Below, one piece after another: positions 8,261-16,605 of a stretch of 64,000 nt of DNA. Under the pieces are notes generated by a model. It saw only the letters and a list, made by a program, of their open reading frames with translations. It had not been told where the DNA came from and did no database searches. Position numbers and translations under genes: made by a program. Position 1 is the first letter of the stretch. Every line of letters starts with the position of its first letter. The stretch covers positions 372,001-436,000 of the forward strand of contig JAWKUI010000003.1 of NCBI GenBank assembly GCA_041398705.1. The letters are read 5' to 3'. The DNA is from NORP259 sp041398705. Its GTDB lineage: Bacteria; Planctomycetota; UBA1135; GCA-002686595.

Positions 8261-8557
8261 CTACGCTTCGATCACCGCGCGTAGCTCATCCCAGAGCAGC
8301 GCCTCTTTCAGGCGCCCGGGCTGATCGATGTGGTAGCCGCGCACCCAATCCTCGCCGTTGACGCGGATGTAGGGCACGGCGCGCTTTCCGGCACCCTGTT
8401 CGAGGGTTTTGGCCGCCGCCTCATCGGAGTCGATGTAGATCTTCTTGGCTTGCACGCCGCGGGCCGCAAACAACTGATCCAGGCGTGTGCAATCCGGGCA
8501 GGTGCGGGTCGAAAAGACCTCCAGCTGCTGTCCCTTGAGGAAATCGAGGTCGATCAT
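8261..8557 (-). CDS. Glutaredoxin-like thiol-disulfide protein
   Basis: The 98-residue protein has a CPDC active site at residues 20-23 after the first strand (EVFSTRTC) and the cis-proline segment AVPYIRVNG (P62). These are diagnostic of the glutaredoxin/thioredoxin fold; the size matches small glutaredoxins. It has no signal peptide and probably reduces disulfides or mixed glutathione/low-molecular-weight thiol adducts in the cytosol. It lies 3 bases downstream of a Cys-rich lipoprotein gene and is probably cotranscribed with it. Confidence 0.85.
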   Translation of the reverse strand: MIDLDFLKGQQLEVFSTRTCPDCTRLDQLFAARGVQAKKIYIDSDEAAAKTLEQGAGKRAVPYIRVNGEDWVRGYHIDQPGRLKEALLWDELRAVIEA

Positions 8558-8560
8558 GGC

Positions 8561-8893
8561 TCAGTTGGTGACCTTGAGGGATTCGGTGGTGCAGTTGGCC
8601 CCGTTCAGGACCCCTTTGATGTGCGCGTGTTTGGCGCCGGTGCTGCACCATTCCATCTTGCCCAGACCCAGATCGCCCTGGATCTCGTAGGCGTGGCCCT
8701 CGACCAGCACGTAGTTGCCGCAATGGCCGATCTCGTCGATCTTGCAACCGCAGTTCACCGTGTAGTCGCCTTCGATCGGTCCGGTCTTGCGCGGCTCGGT
8801 GGAGGCCGTTTGGGTGCCTTCGGCCTTCGGTTCGGCCTTCTGGGTACAGGCGATGGGCAGGGCGAGCAGGGACAACAGGAGGAGGTGCTTCAT
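8561..8893 (-). CDS. Small Cys-rich lipoprotein (possibly DUF6370-like)
   Basis: The 110-residue protein has a lipoprotein signal with lipobox LPIAC (C16), followed by a Lys/Glu/Thr-rich linker. The mature domain carries conserved-looking cysteines in NCGCKIDEIGHCGNYVLVEG and MEWCSTGAKHAHIKGVLNG plus a late NCTTE. The pattern of CGxC, a Y-x-V strand and an HA-x-I-K-G-x-x-NG motif recalls the DUF6370 family of small exported proteins. That assignment is from memory and uncertain. A glutaredoxin-like gene follows by 3 bases, which could indicate thiol chemistry or metal binding. Confidence 0.75.
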   Translation of the reverse strand: MKHLLLLSLLALPIACTQKAEPKAEGTQTASTEPRKTGPIEGDYTVNCGCKIDEIGHCGNYVLVEGHAYEIQGDLGLGKMEWCSTGAKHAHIKGVLNGANCTTESLKVTN

Positions 8894-8942
8894 GGGGCGC
8901 TCGGGGCGGGAGGGGGATGGATTCCACCGCGATTCTAGGACC

Positions 8943-8979
8943 CGGGCAGGGGCGCTGAAATCCGCCCCTGCCCGTTTTT
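8943..8979 (+). terminator. Rho-independent terminator, T-run on the + strand
   Basis: A 12-bp perfect stem (CGGGCAGGGGCG / CGCCCCTGCCCG) encloses an 8-base loop and is followed by TTTTT. It lies between two minus-strand genes. The T-run is oriented against unexpected rightward transcripts, while the stem alone may also stop the leftward transcript from 9047-10036. Confidence 0.65.
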
Positions 8980-9046
8980 CTTGCGCTCCCGGGCCGCCGC
9001 ATGTTGCGACCCGTTATCGAATGCCCAAGTGGGCCCCGGCCGCCCC

Positions 9047-10036
9047 TCACTCCTCTGCGGCCGCCGGCTTGTCGAACTCCTGGATCTTCTTGGCGACGAC
9101 AGCATGGGCCTGATCCGAAGCCACAACCACCACCGCGTTGATTTGCGGCAGGATCGCGTAGTCGCCCACGCGCTTGCGTCCATCCTGGCAGCCGACGGGT
9201 AGGATCCCGATCTCCTCGAGCACGGGTCCCAACTCCGCGGCGGTTCGGTTCTGCAGAACATGCATGAAGGTCTCCGGCTCAGGCGGGCCCGGTTGCTCGG
9301 CCGATGTCGGGTACAGGGTCTCTAGCGCCAGAACGAGCGCCGAAGTCCATTGCACCGGGCCAGAAACCAAGATTCGATCGCTCGATCCGAGGGGGATGAG
9401 GGTTTCCAGATTGGCGTTGCGGATCAAGGTGCGCAGGGTGTTGGAAATGCTGCGCATGTCCTGCCCCGGCAAATGGATCACGGTCGCCACCATCAATCCC
9501 GGGTAGTTGTCCAGTTTGGACACGGCACTGGAATCAACGAACACCGGCGCCATGCCGCCGGACGTGTCGCGGAAGACCCAAAGGCATCGCCCTGAGCCTT
9601 GCCCCGAGACCGACATCGCGAATCCCTGGGCGTAGAGCGCGGCGCACAGGACCTGCATGGCTTGTTCTCCCTGCAGCGTCTCCTGGTTGCACTTCAGGCG
9701 AAACGTGTGCAGCAATTCTTCGGTCGCCGAGGCCATCCCCAATTCCATGCCTACCGATCGGGTCCACTCCCGCACGGCCCAGGCGAGGGTGACGGGTTCC
9801 CCCTGGACCGCCGTGGGGATCGGGTTGGAAAGCCGGGGAAAGATCGACGCCGCTTTTGCTTTCGGTTTTCCGCCAGCTTGGCGCGGGTCCTCTTGTGCGA
9901 GTGGAATGTAGGGGGAATCCACTACAGCAATCGCTTCGGGCCCACGGAGGTGACCGGGGACCGCCGTGCACGCGGCGTTGGCGGAGAGGTGGGGAAGGAA
10001 CAGCGGAAGGGCGCTCAGCAAGGCGATCAGGAACAT
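9047..10036 (-). CDS. Exported protein with secretin N-domain (GspD N1-like) repeats
   Basis: The ATG at 10036 (329 residues) is chosen because a GGAGG ribosome binding site sits 7 bases upstream and a signal peptide follows at once (MFLIALLSALPLFLPHLSANA). Residues about 95-170 look like a secretin N0-type fold. Two later segments (about 195-260 and 270-325) have the N1/NolW pattern, ending in strands such as DRILVSGP and NAVVVVASD followed by an alpha helix and the EFDKP end typical of secretin N-domains. No secretin beta-barrel follows, so it is not a pore. It may be a periplasmic partner of a type II/IV secretion or pilus system encoded elsewhere. The divergent gene at 10185 is another exported protein. 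Confidence 0.65.
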   Translation of the reverse strand: MFLIALLSALPLFLPHLSANAACTAVPGHLRGPEAIAVVDSPYIPLAQEDPRQAGGKPKAKAASIFPRLSNPIPTAVQGEPVTLAWAVREWTRSVGMELGMASATEELLHTFRLKCNQETLQGEQAMQVLCAALYAQGFAMSVSGQGSGRCLWVFRDTSGGMAPVFVDSSAVSKLDNYPGLMVATVIHLPGQDMRSISNTLRTLIRNANLETLIPLGSSDRILVSGPVQWTSALVLALETLYPTSAEQPGPPEPETFMHVLQNRTAAELGPVLEEIGILPVGCQDGRKRVGDYAILPQINAVVVVASDQAHAVVAKKIQEFDKPAAAEE

Positions 10037-10184
10037 TCGGAAACCTCCAAGGGCAAACGGTGATGGTTTCCCTACGAACCCGGTCGCGGGATCCTTCCCT
10101 CCAGGCGCCCGGAAGATTACGGGGGCCCGCCCCGGGGCCTTGGGCCCCGCTGCCGGGTCGCGTACCCTGTGCAGAACTGATCCC

Positions 10185-11966
10185 ATGAGCGAAACCGATT
10201 CCCGATCCCGCCGGGCCCTGTGGGTCCTCGCGGCCGTGTTGATCTGGGCTGGCGTCGGCCTGGTGGCTTGGAAGTTCTACCAGCGTCCCTTGCCCGCCCC
10301 TGCGCCGGATTCTGGTGAACGGGTGCAGGCTACGGAAACCGCCCGTCCGGCATCGATTCCCGTGCTTTCCGGGAGCATCACCGGGTTTCCTGCCGGCCTG
10401 TCGACGGTGAATGTGCTCGCCATGCCCATGGAACAGCAGCCGCCGGAGGCCCCCGGGATCCTACGCAGAAGCGCGGGCTGGCGTGTCGCGAAGGTGCAAC
10501 CGGACGGTACCTTCCAATTCGGTGACCTCGACGATGGCCGGCCATGGAGATTGCGCGGCGTCGAGGCTTATGCCCTCGGCGGCGGTTGGTGCAGCGATTG
10601 GGTGGACGTGCCTGCGGGCGCGCGCGAGGTCGAAGTCGCCTTCGACGCGGGCATCACCGTCGCTTTCCAAGTGATCGATGGTGCCACGTCCCAACCGATC
10701 GAGCGGTATCGGGTGGTGGTTTCCGGCGAGGGACCTCCGCGGGTCGTTTCGCTGGCGGAGAATGGACTGGGCCGCAACCGTCGGCATCCGGAAGGCCGTG
10801 GCACCTTGTGGCGTTTGCGTCCGCTGACCCCGGGGGAAGTGCCGATGCAATTGGCGATCGAAGCCGATGGGTTCTACAGGTACGAACTGCCCCTGGACGA
10901 CTGGTTGGGGGGAAAGTCCAAGGATCTCGGTGCGGTCGCCATGACCCCGGTGGCAGAGCTTTCTTTTGAAGTGCAACGCGCCGCCCAGGGCTCGCCGTTG
11001 CGGGAGGCCCTCATCACCTTGCGCGAAATGGAAGGGCCCGTGGCCGACATGGTCGAACCCGATGGATCGGTGACGTTCCTGCGCAATGGGGACGAAGTCG
11101 ATCGAACGCCGCGTTCGGTTTCCGTGCGCGCCGATGCGGAAGGCAAGGCGAAACTTACCCCGATCTCGGCCCCGCGGCTGGAGCTGAAAGTGAGCGCTGC
11201 TTTGCACGCGGACTTCTACCAGCGGGACTTTCATCTGCCCGACGGCGCAAGAACCTATCGCATCGAGCTGCCCCGCGGCGCCCGCGCAGGGGTGCGCATC
11301 GTCGATGCCGACGGCGACTACTGGAGTCACGCCTGGCTGCTCGTCGAACCGCCGTCGGACCACGCCGAACGGGGGCCGTACTGGACCGATGACAACGGTT
11401 GGACCGTGTTGCCGAAGGCCTGGCCCGGCACCTGGCGCATGCGCGCTTTGCCCGATGCTTTGCCCGTTCTAGGCCTCGACTTCGGCCGGCCCTGGGATCC
11501 TTGGCAAGGGTACGACGTCGCCTGGCAGGAAGTGATCTTGGCACCGGGCGGCGACCACGAGGTGGAACTGCGCTTGCCGCCCTTGGCCGTGGTCGCTGGA
11601 CACGTGACCCATGGCGGCGAACCGGTCGAAGGCGCGAGCCTGTTCCTCTCGCCGTACCCCGCCAGCGTCGAAAGCGAGTTGCTGCATGCGATGCTCGAAA
11701 GCGCCGGCAGCGGTCATCCCTGGCTCGGAACCACGGACGAGGATGGGGAGTTCTACCTCGAGCGCATCCCCGCCGGCATGCGCCACATGCAAGTGCGGCT
11801 GCCGGGCAACAAGCGCAGCTTCCATGCGCAGTTGCAGGTCGAATCCGACGTGGATGACTGGGCGATCGATGTGCCAGCGGACTGGCAACCCCGGCCGCTC
11901 GAATTGCCGGAGGCCATGCCCGAGAAGACGCGGGCGTTGGCAGAGGATGTCCTGGGCGGGGTCTGA
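10185..11966 (+). CDS. Single-pass membrane protein with carboxypeptidase-regulatory-like (CarboxypepD_reg) domains
   Basis: The ATG at 10185 gives 593 residues; upstream in-frame sequence lacks coding character. One N-terminal helix (about residues 11-30) anchors a large extracytoplasmic part. Repeated beta-sandwich-like segments are visible. The clearest, near 455-520, begins VVAGHVTHGGEPVEGA and ends in a TDEDGEFYLERIPAG turn, the usual pattern of carboxypeptidase regulatory-like domains. Similar weaker segments occur earlier (VEVAFDAG, GITVAFQV). Such proteins in planctomycetes are usually surface or envelope proteins without enzymatic activity. Function unknown. Confidence 0.7.
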   Translation: MSETDSRSRRALWVLAAVLIWAGVGLVAWKFYQRPLPAPAPDSGERVQATETARPASIPVLSGSITGFPAGLSTVNVLAMPMEQQPPEAPGILRRSAGWRVAKVQPDGTFQFGDLDDGRPWRLRGVEAYALGGGWCSDWVDVPAGAREVEVAFDAGITVAFQVIDGATSQPIERYRVVVSGEGPPRVVSLAENGLGRNRRHPEGRGTLWRLRPLTPGEVPMQLAIEADGFYRYELPLDDWLGGKSKDLGAVAMTPVAELSFEVQRAAQGSPLREALITLREMEGPVADMVEPDGSVTFLRNGDEVDRTPRSVSVRADAEGKAKLTPISAPRLELKVSAALHADFYQRDFHLPDGARTYRIELPRGARAGVRIVDADGDYWSHAWLLVEPPSDHAERGPYWTDDNGWTVLPKAWPGTWRMRALPDALPVLGLDFGRPWDPWQGYDVAWQEVILAPGGDHEVELRLPPLAVVAGHVTHGGEPVEGASLFLSPYPASVESELLHAMLESAGSGHPWLGTTDEDGEFYLERIPAGMRHMQVRLPGNKRSFHAQLQVESDVDDWAIDVPADWQPRPLELPEAMPEKTRALAEDVLGGV

Positions 11967-12054
11967 GGGGGGTAGGGATCAAGGCTTCTGGGAGGCAATC
12001 CGGCGGTGGAGGTTGAGGCATTGAGGCTCTGGGCTTTGGTGCGCTAGTGCGTCA

Positions 12055-12158
12055 GGACGTTGAGAAGTCGGGACGTTGAGAAGTCGGGACGTTGGGATGT
12101 TGCGGGGCGGGCGATACGGGGCGGGCGATACGGGGCGGGCGATACGGGGCGGGCGACT
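12055..12158. repeat. Two adjacent short tandem repeats (16-bp and 14-bp units)
   Basis: From 12055 to 12102 a 16-base unit (GGACGTTGAGAAGTCG) occurs twice exactly and a third time degenerately. It is followed directly by four copies of a 14-base unit (CGGGGCGGGCGATA; the last copy has two changes) at 12103-12158. The array lies about 90 bases before a secreted-protein gene. Copy number may vary between strains. Confidence 0.9.
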
Positions 12159-12250
12159 CCTTGCCTGGAAAGTTTCTCGGTTGCGGAATCCAGGTTCTTC
12201 GGCACCATCAGGGAGGTAGACCTGCCGCCCCCAACCCAACCCTGCACACC

Positions 12251-13240
12251 ATGAGAACTCTGACTCTGATCTCCGCATTCGCCGCCCTGGCCCCCTTGGC
12301 ATACGCCGGCGACGTCGCCATCACCATGACCGGCACGGTGACGGCCAACTCCTACGGCTCCGGGCCCTTTGCGGGCGCCACCAGCGGAGCTACGGCGGTG
12401 CTGAGCTTCGAGGTGTTCGTCCCGGGCACCGACTTGGCTGTCGGGCAATTGACCAACTACGACATCGACCTCGCGAAGTTCGATCTCGACATCAACGGAT
12501 CGACGGGGGCCGCATTGGCCGGCCCGACACCGGCCCAGGTGCAGAACAACTTCCCGGCCGCGGATGGGTTCCGCATCAACCAGACCAACCTCGCATCTGG
12601 GCACTTCTTCTCCGCGGGTTTCGGCGCGGTAGGGACCTTGTTTTCCTCCACCGATCTATTGCAGTTGATCGGTACGTACGACGTGGCCGCCAACATGACG
12701 TCGTTCTCGTACGCGATCCAAGGCCAGGGTGGCTTCCTCGAGATCTTCCCCGAAACCCTCGAGATCGCGATCCCTTCTCCCGGCACGCCCTTCTGCGATC
12801 CGCCCGAGTTGAACAGTGCAGGGCAGCACTGCACGTTGACGGCCAGCCTCGCCGGAGCGGGGGGCACGGGCATGCACTTGGAAGCCAACGGCGGGCCGAG
12901 CAGCGAGTTCGGCTATTTCGTGGTCGGTACCTCGGTCAACGACCCGGGAGTGTTCGTGCAATCCGGGCGTTTGTGCCTGGGGACGGGGCCTGGGGATCAG
13001 ATCGGCCGGTACAACGTGAATGGAGGCGCAATGGACTCCGTCGGCCAATTCGATGCGGCGGGGCAGCTCCAGAACCTGGTTGGCACTTCTGCCAGTGGCA
13101 CGGGTTTTGACTTGCCGAGCACCTTGCCCCTTGCGGGTAGCCCGGTCATCGCGAGCGGCCAGACCTGGCACTTCCAGCTCTGGTACCGGGACGGCGTGGC
13201 CAACTCGAACTTCTCGAACGGCCTGTCGATCACCTTCTGA
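12251..13240 (+). CDS. Secreted protein with shared C-terminal Cys-pair beta module
   Basis: The ATG at 12251 gives 329 residues with a clear Sec signal peptide (MRTLTLISAF..LAYAG). The N-terminal part (about 20-175) is beta-rich and resembles PEP-CTERM-type or choice-of-anchor exported proteins, with no catalytic motif. Residues about 178-329 form a module that recurs at the C-terminus of the protein at 46805-48202. It has a Cys pair (FCDP at about 182, HC at about 194), a GMHLEANGGPSSEFGYF-like strand pair, a GRLCLGTG turn, GRYN and a final SNFSNGLSI. The module probably acts in surface display or export. The tandem-repeat array lies upstream; a hairpin terminator follows. Confidence 0.8.
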   Translation: MRTLTLISAFAALAPLAYAGDVAITMTGTVTANSYGSGPFAGATSGATAVLSFEVFVPGTDLAVGQLTNYDIDLAKFDLDINGSTGAALAGPTPAQVQNNFPAADGFRINQTNLASGHFFSAGFGAVGTLFSSTDLLQLIGTYDVAANMTSFSYAIQGQGGFLEIFPETLEIAIPSPGTPFCDPPELNSAGQHCTLTASLAGAGGTGMHLEANGGPSSEFGYFVVGTSVNDPGVFVQSGRLCLGTGPGDQIGRYNVNGGAMDSVGQFDAAGQLQNLVGTSASGTGFDLPSTLPLAGSPVIASGQTWHFQLWYRDGVANSNFSNGLSITF

Positions 13241-13254
13241 TCGCGTTCGGTTCG

Positions 13255-13284
13255 CCGCGGCCGGGCCATGGCGTCCGGCCGCGG
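13255..13284. terminator. Bidirectional hairpin between convergent genes
   Basis: A 10-bp perfect GC stem (CCGCGGCCGG / CCGGCCGCGG) with a 10-base loop lies 14 bases after the stop of the + strand gene and 4 bases after the stop of the minus-strand operon. No T-run is present. Confidence 0.6.
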
Positions 13285-13288
13285 TGCA

Positions 13289-13660
13289 TCAAGTCGGACC
13301 GGGCTGCGTACGGTCGGAATCGAGGCACCAGGCCTCGAAGGCCTCGGCCTCCTGCGCCGGCATCAGGTCGCGAGGGGGCACGGTCGCATGGTACGTGCGG
13401 AAGGCGTCGGCGAACGTGGCGGGATCGCTGTCGTACCAGCGGCCCGCGAGCCGGGAACCGCGCAGCAGTCGCTCGAAGCGCAGGCGCACGATCAAGAGCG
13501 AGGCCATGCGCAGGCCGTCGGGGCGCACGTGTTCGAGCCAGTTGCGGATCGCGGGGGGCAGGTCCTTGGAGGCGAGCTGCTCGGCCAGGTGCGCTTCCGG
13601 ATCGGGGTGCAGCAGCAGGCGCGCGAGCAGGCCTTCGAGGGTTTGCAGCTCAGCGGACAT
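13289..13660 (-). CDS. Small helical protein, probable partner of the adjacent DUF692/MNIO enzyme
   Basis: The ATG at 13660 gives 123 residues and overlaps the end of the MNIO gene by 11 bases, which indicates translational coupling. The sequence is helical and Leu/Arg-rich without membrane segment or signal: LQTLEGLLARLLL, then a helix RMASLLIVRLRFERLL, then a W-x-DSDPATFADAFRTYHATVPP segment. In characterised MNIO systems the enzyme gene is followed by a partner-protein gene that recruits the substrate. The C-terminal region of this protein (helix, D/P-x-x-F, Y, P-P, then an E-A-x-x-F helix) loosely resembles those partners (DUF2063-like), but it is much shorter. The role is inferred from position and coupling. 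Confidence 0.75.
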   Translation of the reverse strand: MSAELQTLEGLLARLLLHPDPEAHLAEQLASKDLPPAIRNWLEHVRPDGLRMASLLIVRLRFERLLRGSRLAGRWYDSDPATFADAFRTYHATVPPRDLMPAQEAEAFEAWCLDSDRTQPGPT

Positions 13661-14540
13661 GGCGCCTCCCCAAGATTCGGCGGATGCGCTGCAGTTCGTC
13701 GACCAGGCGCGGAACATCGTCCGGTTCGATGGTGCCTTCGAGCCGCTCCAGCGTCACGCCCCGCAGTTTCGGGCACCGCGGCAGCGCGAACTGCAAGAGC
13801 TCCCAGACCTCGTCCGGCACCCCTTGGTCGTGGCTATCGAGGCGCAGGACATTGCCGCTGCGCAGCCACGCGGGATCGGAGAACGAGCCCCCCGAGACGT
13901 GGATCTCGATCACCTTGTCGAGCGGCAGACGTTCGATGTACGTGCGCGGGTTGAAGCCCGCGTTGACCGCGGTCGTGTAGACGTTGTGCACGTCGAGCAA
14001 CAAGTGCCGGTGGCTACCCTCCAGGCACCGGGCGATCCAGGCCGGCTCCTCCAGCGGTTCGCCCAGGTGGAAGTAGAACACGGAATTCTCGAAACCCACG
14101 TGCGGCACGACCGTCTGTAGGGCCGTGAGCGAGTCGCGCACCGCCGCCGCCGCTTCGTCCGTGTAGGGTAGGCCGAGAGGCAGCAGCACTTCCAGTCCAT
14201 CCAGAACCGTCAGCCCCAGATGGTCGGTATACCAGAGGAAATCGAATGTCGCCTGATCCCGCGCAATCGAATGCAACCAGCGACTCCGGCGCTCTGCATC
14301 GGGCCGCAAGTTGCCGAGGGAAAACCCAACCCCGTGGGCCACAAACGGCTTGCCGGTGCGGTCCCCAAGTTCCCGGAAGTACCGCGAGAACCCATTGGGC
14401 TCGAAGTTCCCATCCCCCGCGGGCCGCCAGGTGGTCTCCGGCGCAATCACGTAGTAATCGGGCTCGCTTTCGAGCAGACCCCGGGTCAACTCAAGCGTGC
14501 GTTCCTCCGGTTGCAGCGAATAGCCGATGGCGACGGACAT
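13650..14540 (-). CDS. DUF692/MNIO-family multinuclear non-heme iron oxidative enzyme
   Basis: The ATG at 14540 gives 296 residues, the usual length for the family. The TIM-barrel ligands of DUF692 proteins are all recognisable: H69 in VAHGVGFSLGN, D106-H107 in YTDHLGL, E151-N152 in FENS, D183/H185/N186 in LLLDVHNVYTTAVN, H214 in EIHVSGG, D235 and H237 in LDSHDQGV and D243 before EVWELL. MNIO enzymes use two or three iron ions to modify cysteine or other residues of a precursor protein, for example to thiooxazole/oxazolone-thioamide groups. The gene is the sixth of a seven-gene operon, 20 bases after the last of five paralogous Tat-leader proteins with conserved C-terminal cysteines, and overlaps a small partner gene. 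I infer that those proteins are its substrates. Confidence 0.88.
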   Translation of the reverse strand: MSVAIGYSLQPEERTLELTRGLLESEPDYYVIAPETTWRPAGDGNFEPNGFSRYFRELGDRTGKPFVAHGVGFSLGNLRPDAERRSRWLHSIARDQATFDFLWYTDHLGLTVLDGLEVLLPLGLPYTDEAAAAVRDSLTALQTVVPHVGFENSVFYFHLGEPLEEPAWIARCLEGSHRHLLLDVHNVYTTAVNAGFNPRTYIERLPLDKVIEIHVSGGSFSDPAWLRSGNVLRLDSHDQGVPDEVWELLQFALPRCPKLRGVTLERLEGTIEPDDVPRLVDELQRIRRILGRRHVR

Positions 14541-14560
14541 GGAAATCGAAGTTCGGGAGT

Positions 14561-15550
14561 TCAGCAGGGCAGCTCGACCTTGGCGCCGGTGAGGTAGGAG
14601 AGCAGCCGACGGGAGATCGGGGGCAAAGAACCCATTCCACAAGCCCAGCCGTTTGAGAGCTCGGGTTTGTGAAGTGGATACGGGCCGCACCCTTGGTCAT
14701 CGGCGAACCAAGCCCCGGCCAGCATGTCTTGATTCCACAGAGATTGCCGTGCGGCACGCTCCAGCGCTACGCGTACGGGGTTCGGTTTGGGACTTTCCCG
14801 TAGCAGCCACGCGCCGCCCGCGATCGCATCATCAACCTGCTCCCGGACAAGGACCCGCGGGGGATCCGCTGCAAGGGCGGCGATCGCTCGGAAGCGATCG
14901 GGCGGCAAGGCGGCTCTCACCTCTTCTGCTCGCCGGTCGAGGAGGGCCGCAGTCCCAAGAACTGCCGCGACCAACTCCGATTCGCGCCCACGGATGCGCG
15001 CCCGAAGGCGGGTTTTGCATTGCTCTTGGTAATCCGCCTCGCTCAGCCCCGGAGACTCCCGTTCGATCCTTTCGTAGGGAAGGAGCTTGGGATCGGGAGC
15101 GATGGGGGCGCTCAAGGGGCGGGCAATCGGGGGCCGTCCGGGAGCCCCTGTCTCCACGAGTACCGCCCAGAACTCGGGATCGCCGTTTTCCGGAACCCGT
15201 CCGCCATGGGGGCGATCCGCAGGGTGGAGTAAGTCCAAGGCCTCCTGGCGGCTCGCCAAGACCACCTCACAAAGGGCCACCGACACCCAGAAGTCCAAAT
15301 CCGAAAACGCAAACAGGTCCGCCAGATCCACGCTGTCCGCCGTGTAGGCCCAGACGTCCTCTTGGGGTTGCATCAAGAGAACCAGCAACGGTTTACCGTG
15401 GCCAGCCGCCTTGCTCTTTGCACGCTGAAGCCTGAGGACCGATTCTTCGTTGAGCGGCAGCTTTCGTTCTTGGGCGCAACTACCCAAAAGGGAATGGGCC
15501 AACGCAAGGCTCGGGAACCACTGCAGGAGTTGTCGGCGAGTGAGGTGCAT
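14561..15550 (-). CDS. Tat-leader, thioredoxin-fold-like protein with C-terminal CGMG motif (paralogue 5, candidate MNIO substrate)
   Basis: The ATG at 15550 (329 residues, AGGAA ribosome binding site) is chosen over an upstream in-frame start that would overlap the neighbouring gene. The leader has TRRQLLQ followed by a hydrophobic stretch, as in twin-arginine signals; LLGSC near residue 27 could be a lipobox, making this a Tat lipoprotein. A HGKPLLVLL strand (about 53-61) and WVSVALCEVVLA (about 85-96) match the four sister proteins and look like thioredoxin-fold strands without a CxxC. The C-terminal signature is GAW-x6-C288-x15-C304-GMG-x2-P-x2-SRR-x-L. The last residue is also Cys. It is the fifth of five tandem paralogues and directly precedes the MNIO gene. 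Confidence 0.82.
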   Translation of the reverse strand: MHLTRRQLLQWFPSLALAHSLLGSCAQERKLPLNEESVLRLQRAKSKAAGHGKPLLVLLMQPQEDVWAYTADSVDLADLFAFSDLDFWVSVALCEVVLASRQEALDLLHPADRPHGGRVPENGDPEFWAVLVETGAPGRPPIARPLSAPIAPDPKLLPYERIERESPGLSEADYQEQCKTRLRARIRGRESELVAAVLGTAALLDRRAEEVRAALPPDRFRAIAALAADPPRVLVREQVDDAIAGGAWLLRESPKPNPVRVALERAARQSLWNQDMLAGAWFADDQGCGPYPLHKPELSNGWACGMGSLPPISRRLLSYLTGAKVELPC

Positions 15551-15581
15551 GGAATTCGTTCCTGGGCGCGCAATGGTCAGG

Positions 15582-16562
15582 TCACCTGCCCGTGGGGGTG
15601 CCAGCGCGCGGAGGAACGAAGAATCGCAAAAAGCGCCTTGTGACCTTTGGCATGTGGCCCATTCCGCAACGGACACCGGGAGAAAGGTCGGGGCGGAAGA
15701 GCATGCGTGACGCGCAATCGGTGTACTCGCCCCATGCCATGCCTTCCGGGTCGTGGGACCACAACACACTCTTTGCGGCCCGCGCCAACCTTTCACCGGC
15801 CTGAACCGGGTCTTCCGCATGGTGCCAGATCCAGGCGCTGCTTCGGACCAGGGTGTGGTCGCTGTCCGCGGAGACTTTTTCGCGGGAGTTCAGGATCTCC
15901 AGGGCGCGTAAACGTTCGTCCGACTGCGTGCCCCGCTCCATGCTTGCTGCGCGAATGTCCAAGGCGTCGGCCACTGGGAACAAGGCTTGCCGAAGCTCCT
16001 GTTGTCGCGGCAATACGGCCGCTTCCAGTTTGCGCTGCAAGGAATCCGGATTCTCTGCTTCATCCGCTCCATCCAGAACAGAAAGTGCAGTGCAAGGCGC
16101 CTTGAGGGTGCGATACCGGGCAAACCCAACCGGTAGGTCGGGGTCGGTTTCTACGAGAACAGCCCATGCTTCGGCGGGGAACTCGGAAGCATCGCTGTCT
16201 GACATGCGCAGCCAACGCAGCACCGCATCACAACGGCCCGCATCGAGGTTGCAGAGGGCCAAGTGCTGCCAGATCTCCTGTCCACCGAAGCTAAGCAACA
16301 TGGCCGCCTCATCCTCCGCAGGAAACCGGGAACCGCCCAAGTCCATATAGAATACCTGGGGCGCATTCGGGTCCGGAGGCGGCGGCAAGGGAGGAGCCAG
16401 TAGGACCAGGAGCGGCTTGCCCACTGCGCGGCCCCGAGTTGCCGCGCCCAGGAGCCGCTGGACTTCCTTGTCGACGGGTGTGTCCTCCTGGAGTAGGCGA
16501 GCCAAGGCTTGCGAGCAGAGTGCGAACGCGGGGAGCGCAGCGAGGAATTGACGGCGATCCAT
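15582..16562 (-). CDS. Tat-leader, thioredoxin-fold-like protein with C-terminal CGMG motif (paralogue 4)
   Basis: The ATG at 16562 gives 326 residues starting MDRRQFL; a TTG three codons upstream is less likely. A twin-arginine leader is followed by the family strand VGKPLLVLLAPP, then a Pro-rich insert not seen in its sisters, and IWQHLALCNLD. The C-terminal signature is AW-x6-C283-x15-C299-GMG-x2-P-x2-TRR-x-L, with the same cysteine spacing as paralogues 2, 3 and 5. It is probably exported in folded form by Tat. There is no similarity that I recognise outside this operon. A 31-base gap separates it from paralogue 5. Confidence 0.8.
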   Translation of the reverse strand: MDRRQFLAALPAFALCSQALARLLQEDTPVDKEVQRLLGAATRGRAVGKPLLVLLAPPLPPPPDPNAPQVFYMDLGGSRFPAEDEAAMLLSFGGQEIWQHLALCNLDAGRCDAVLRWLRMSDSDASEFPAEAWAVLVETDPDLPVGFARYRTLKAPCTALSVLDGADEAENPDSLQRKLEAAVLPRQQELRQALFPVADALDIRAASMERGTQSDERLRALEILNSREKVSADSDHTLVRSSAWIWHHAEDPVQAGERLARAAKSVLWSHDPEGMAWGEYTDCASRMLFRPDLSPGVRCGMGHMPKVTRRFLRFFVPPRAGTPTGR

Positions 16563-16605
16563 GGAATGCAAGGCGGGTCGTTCAAGAAGGAAAGGGGACT
16601 GCTCC

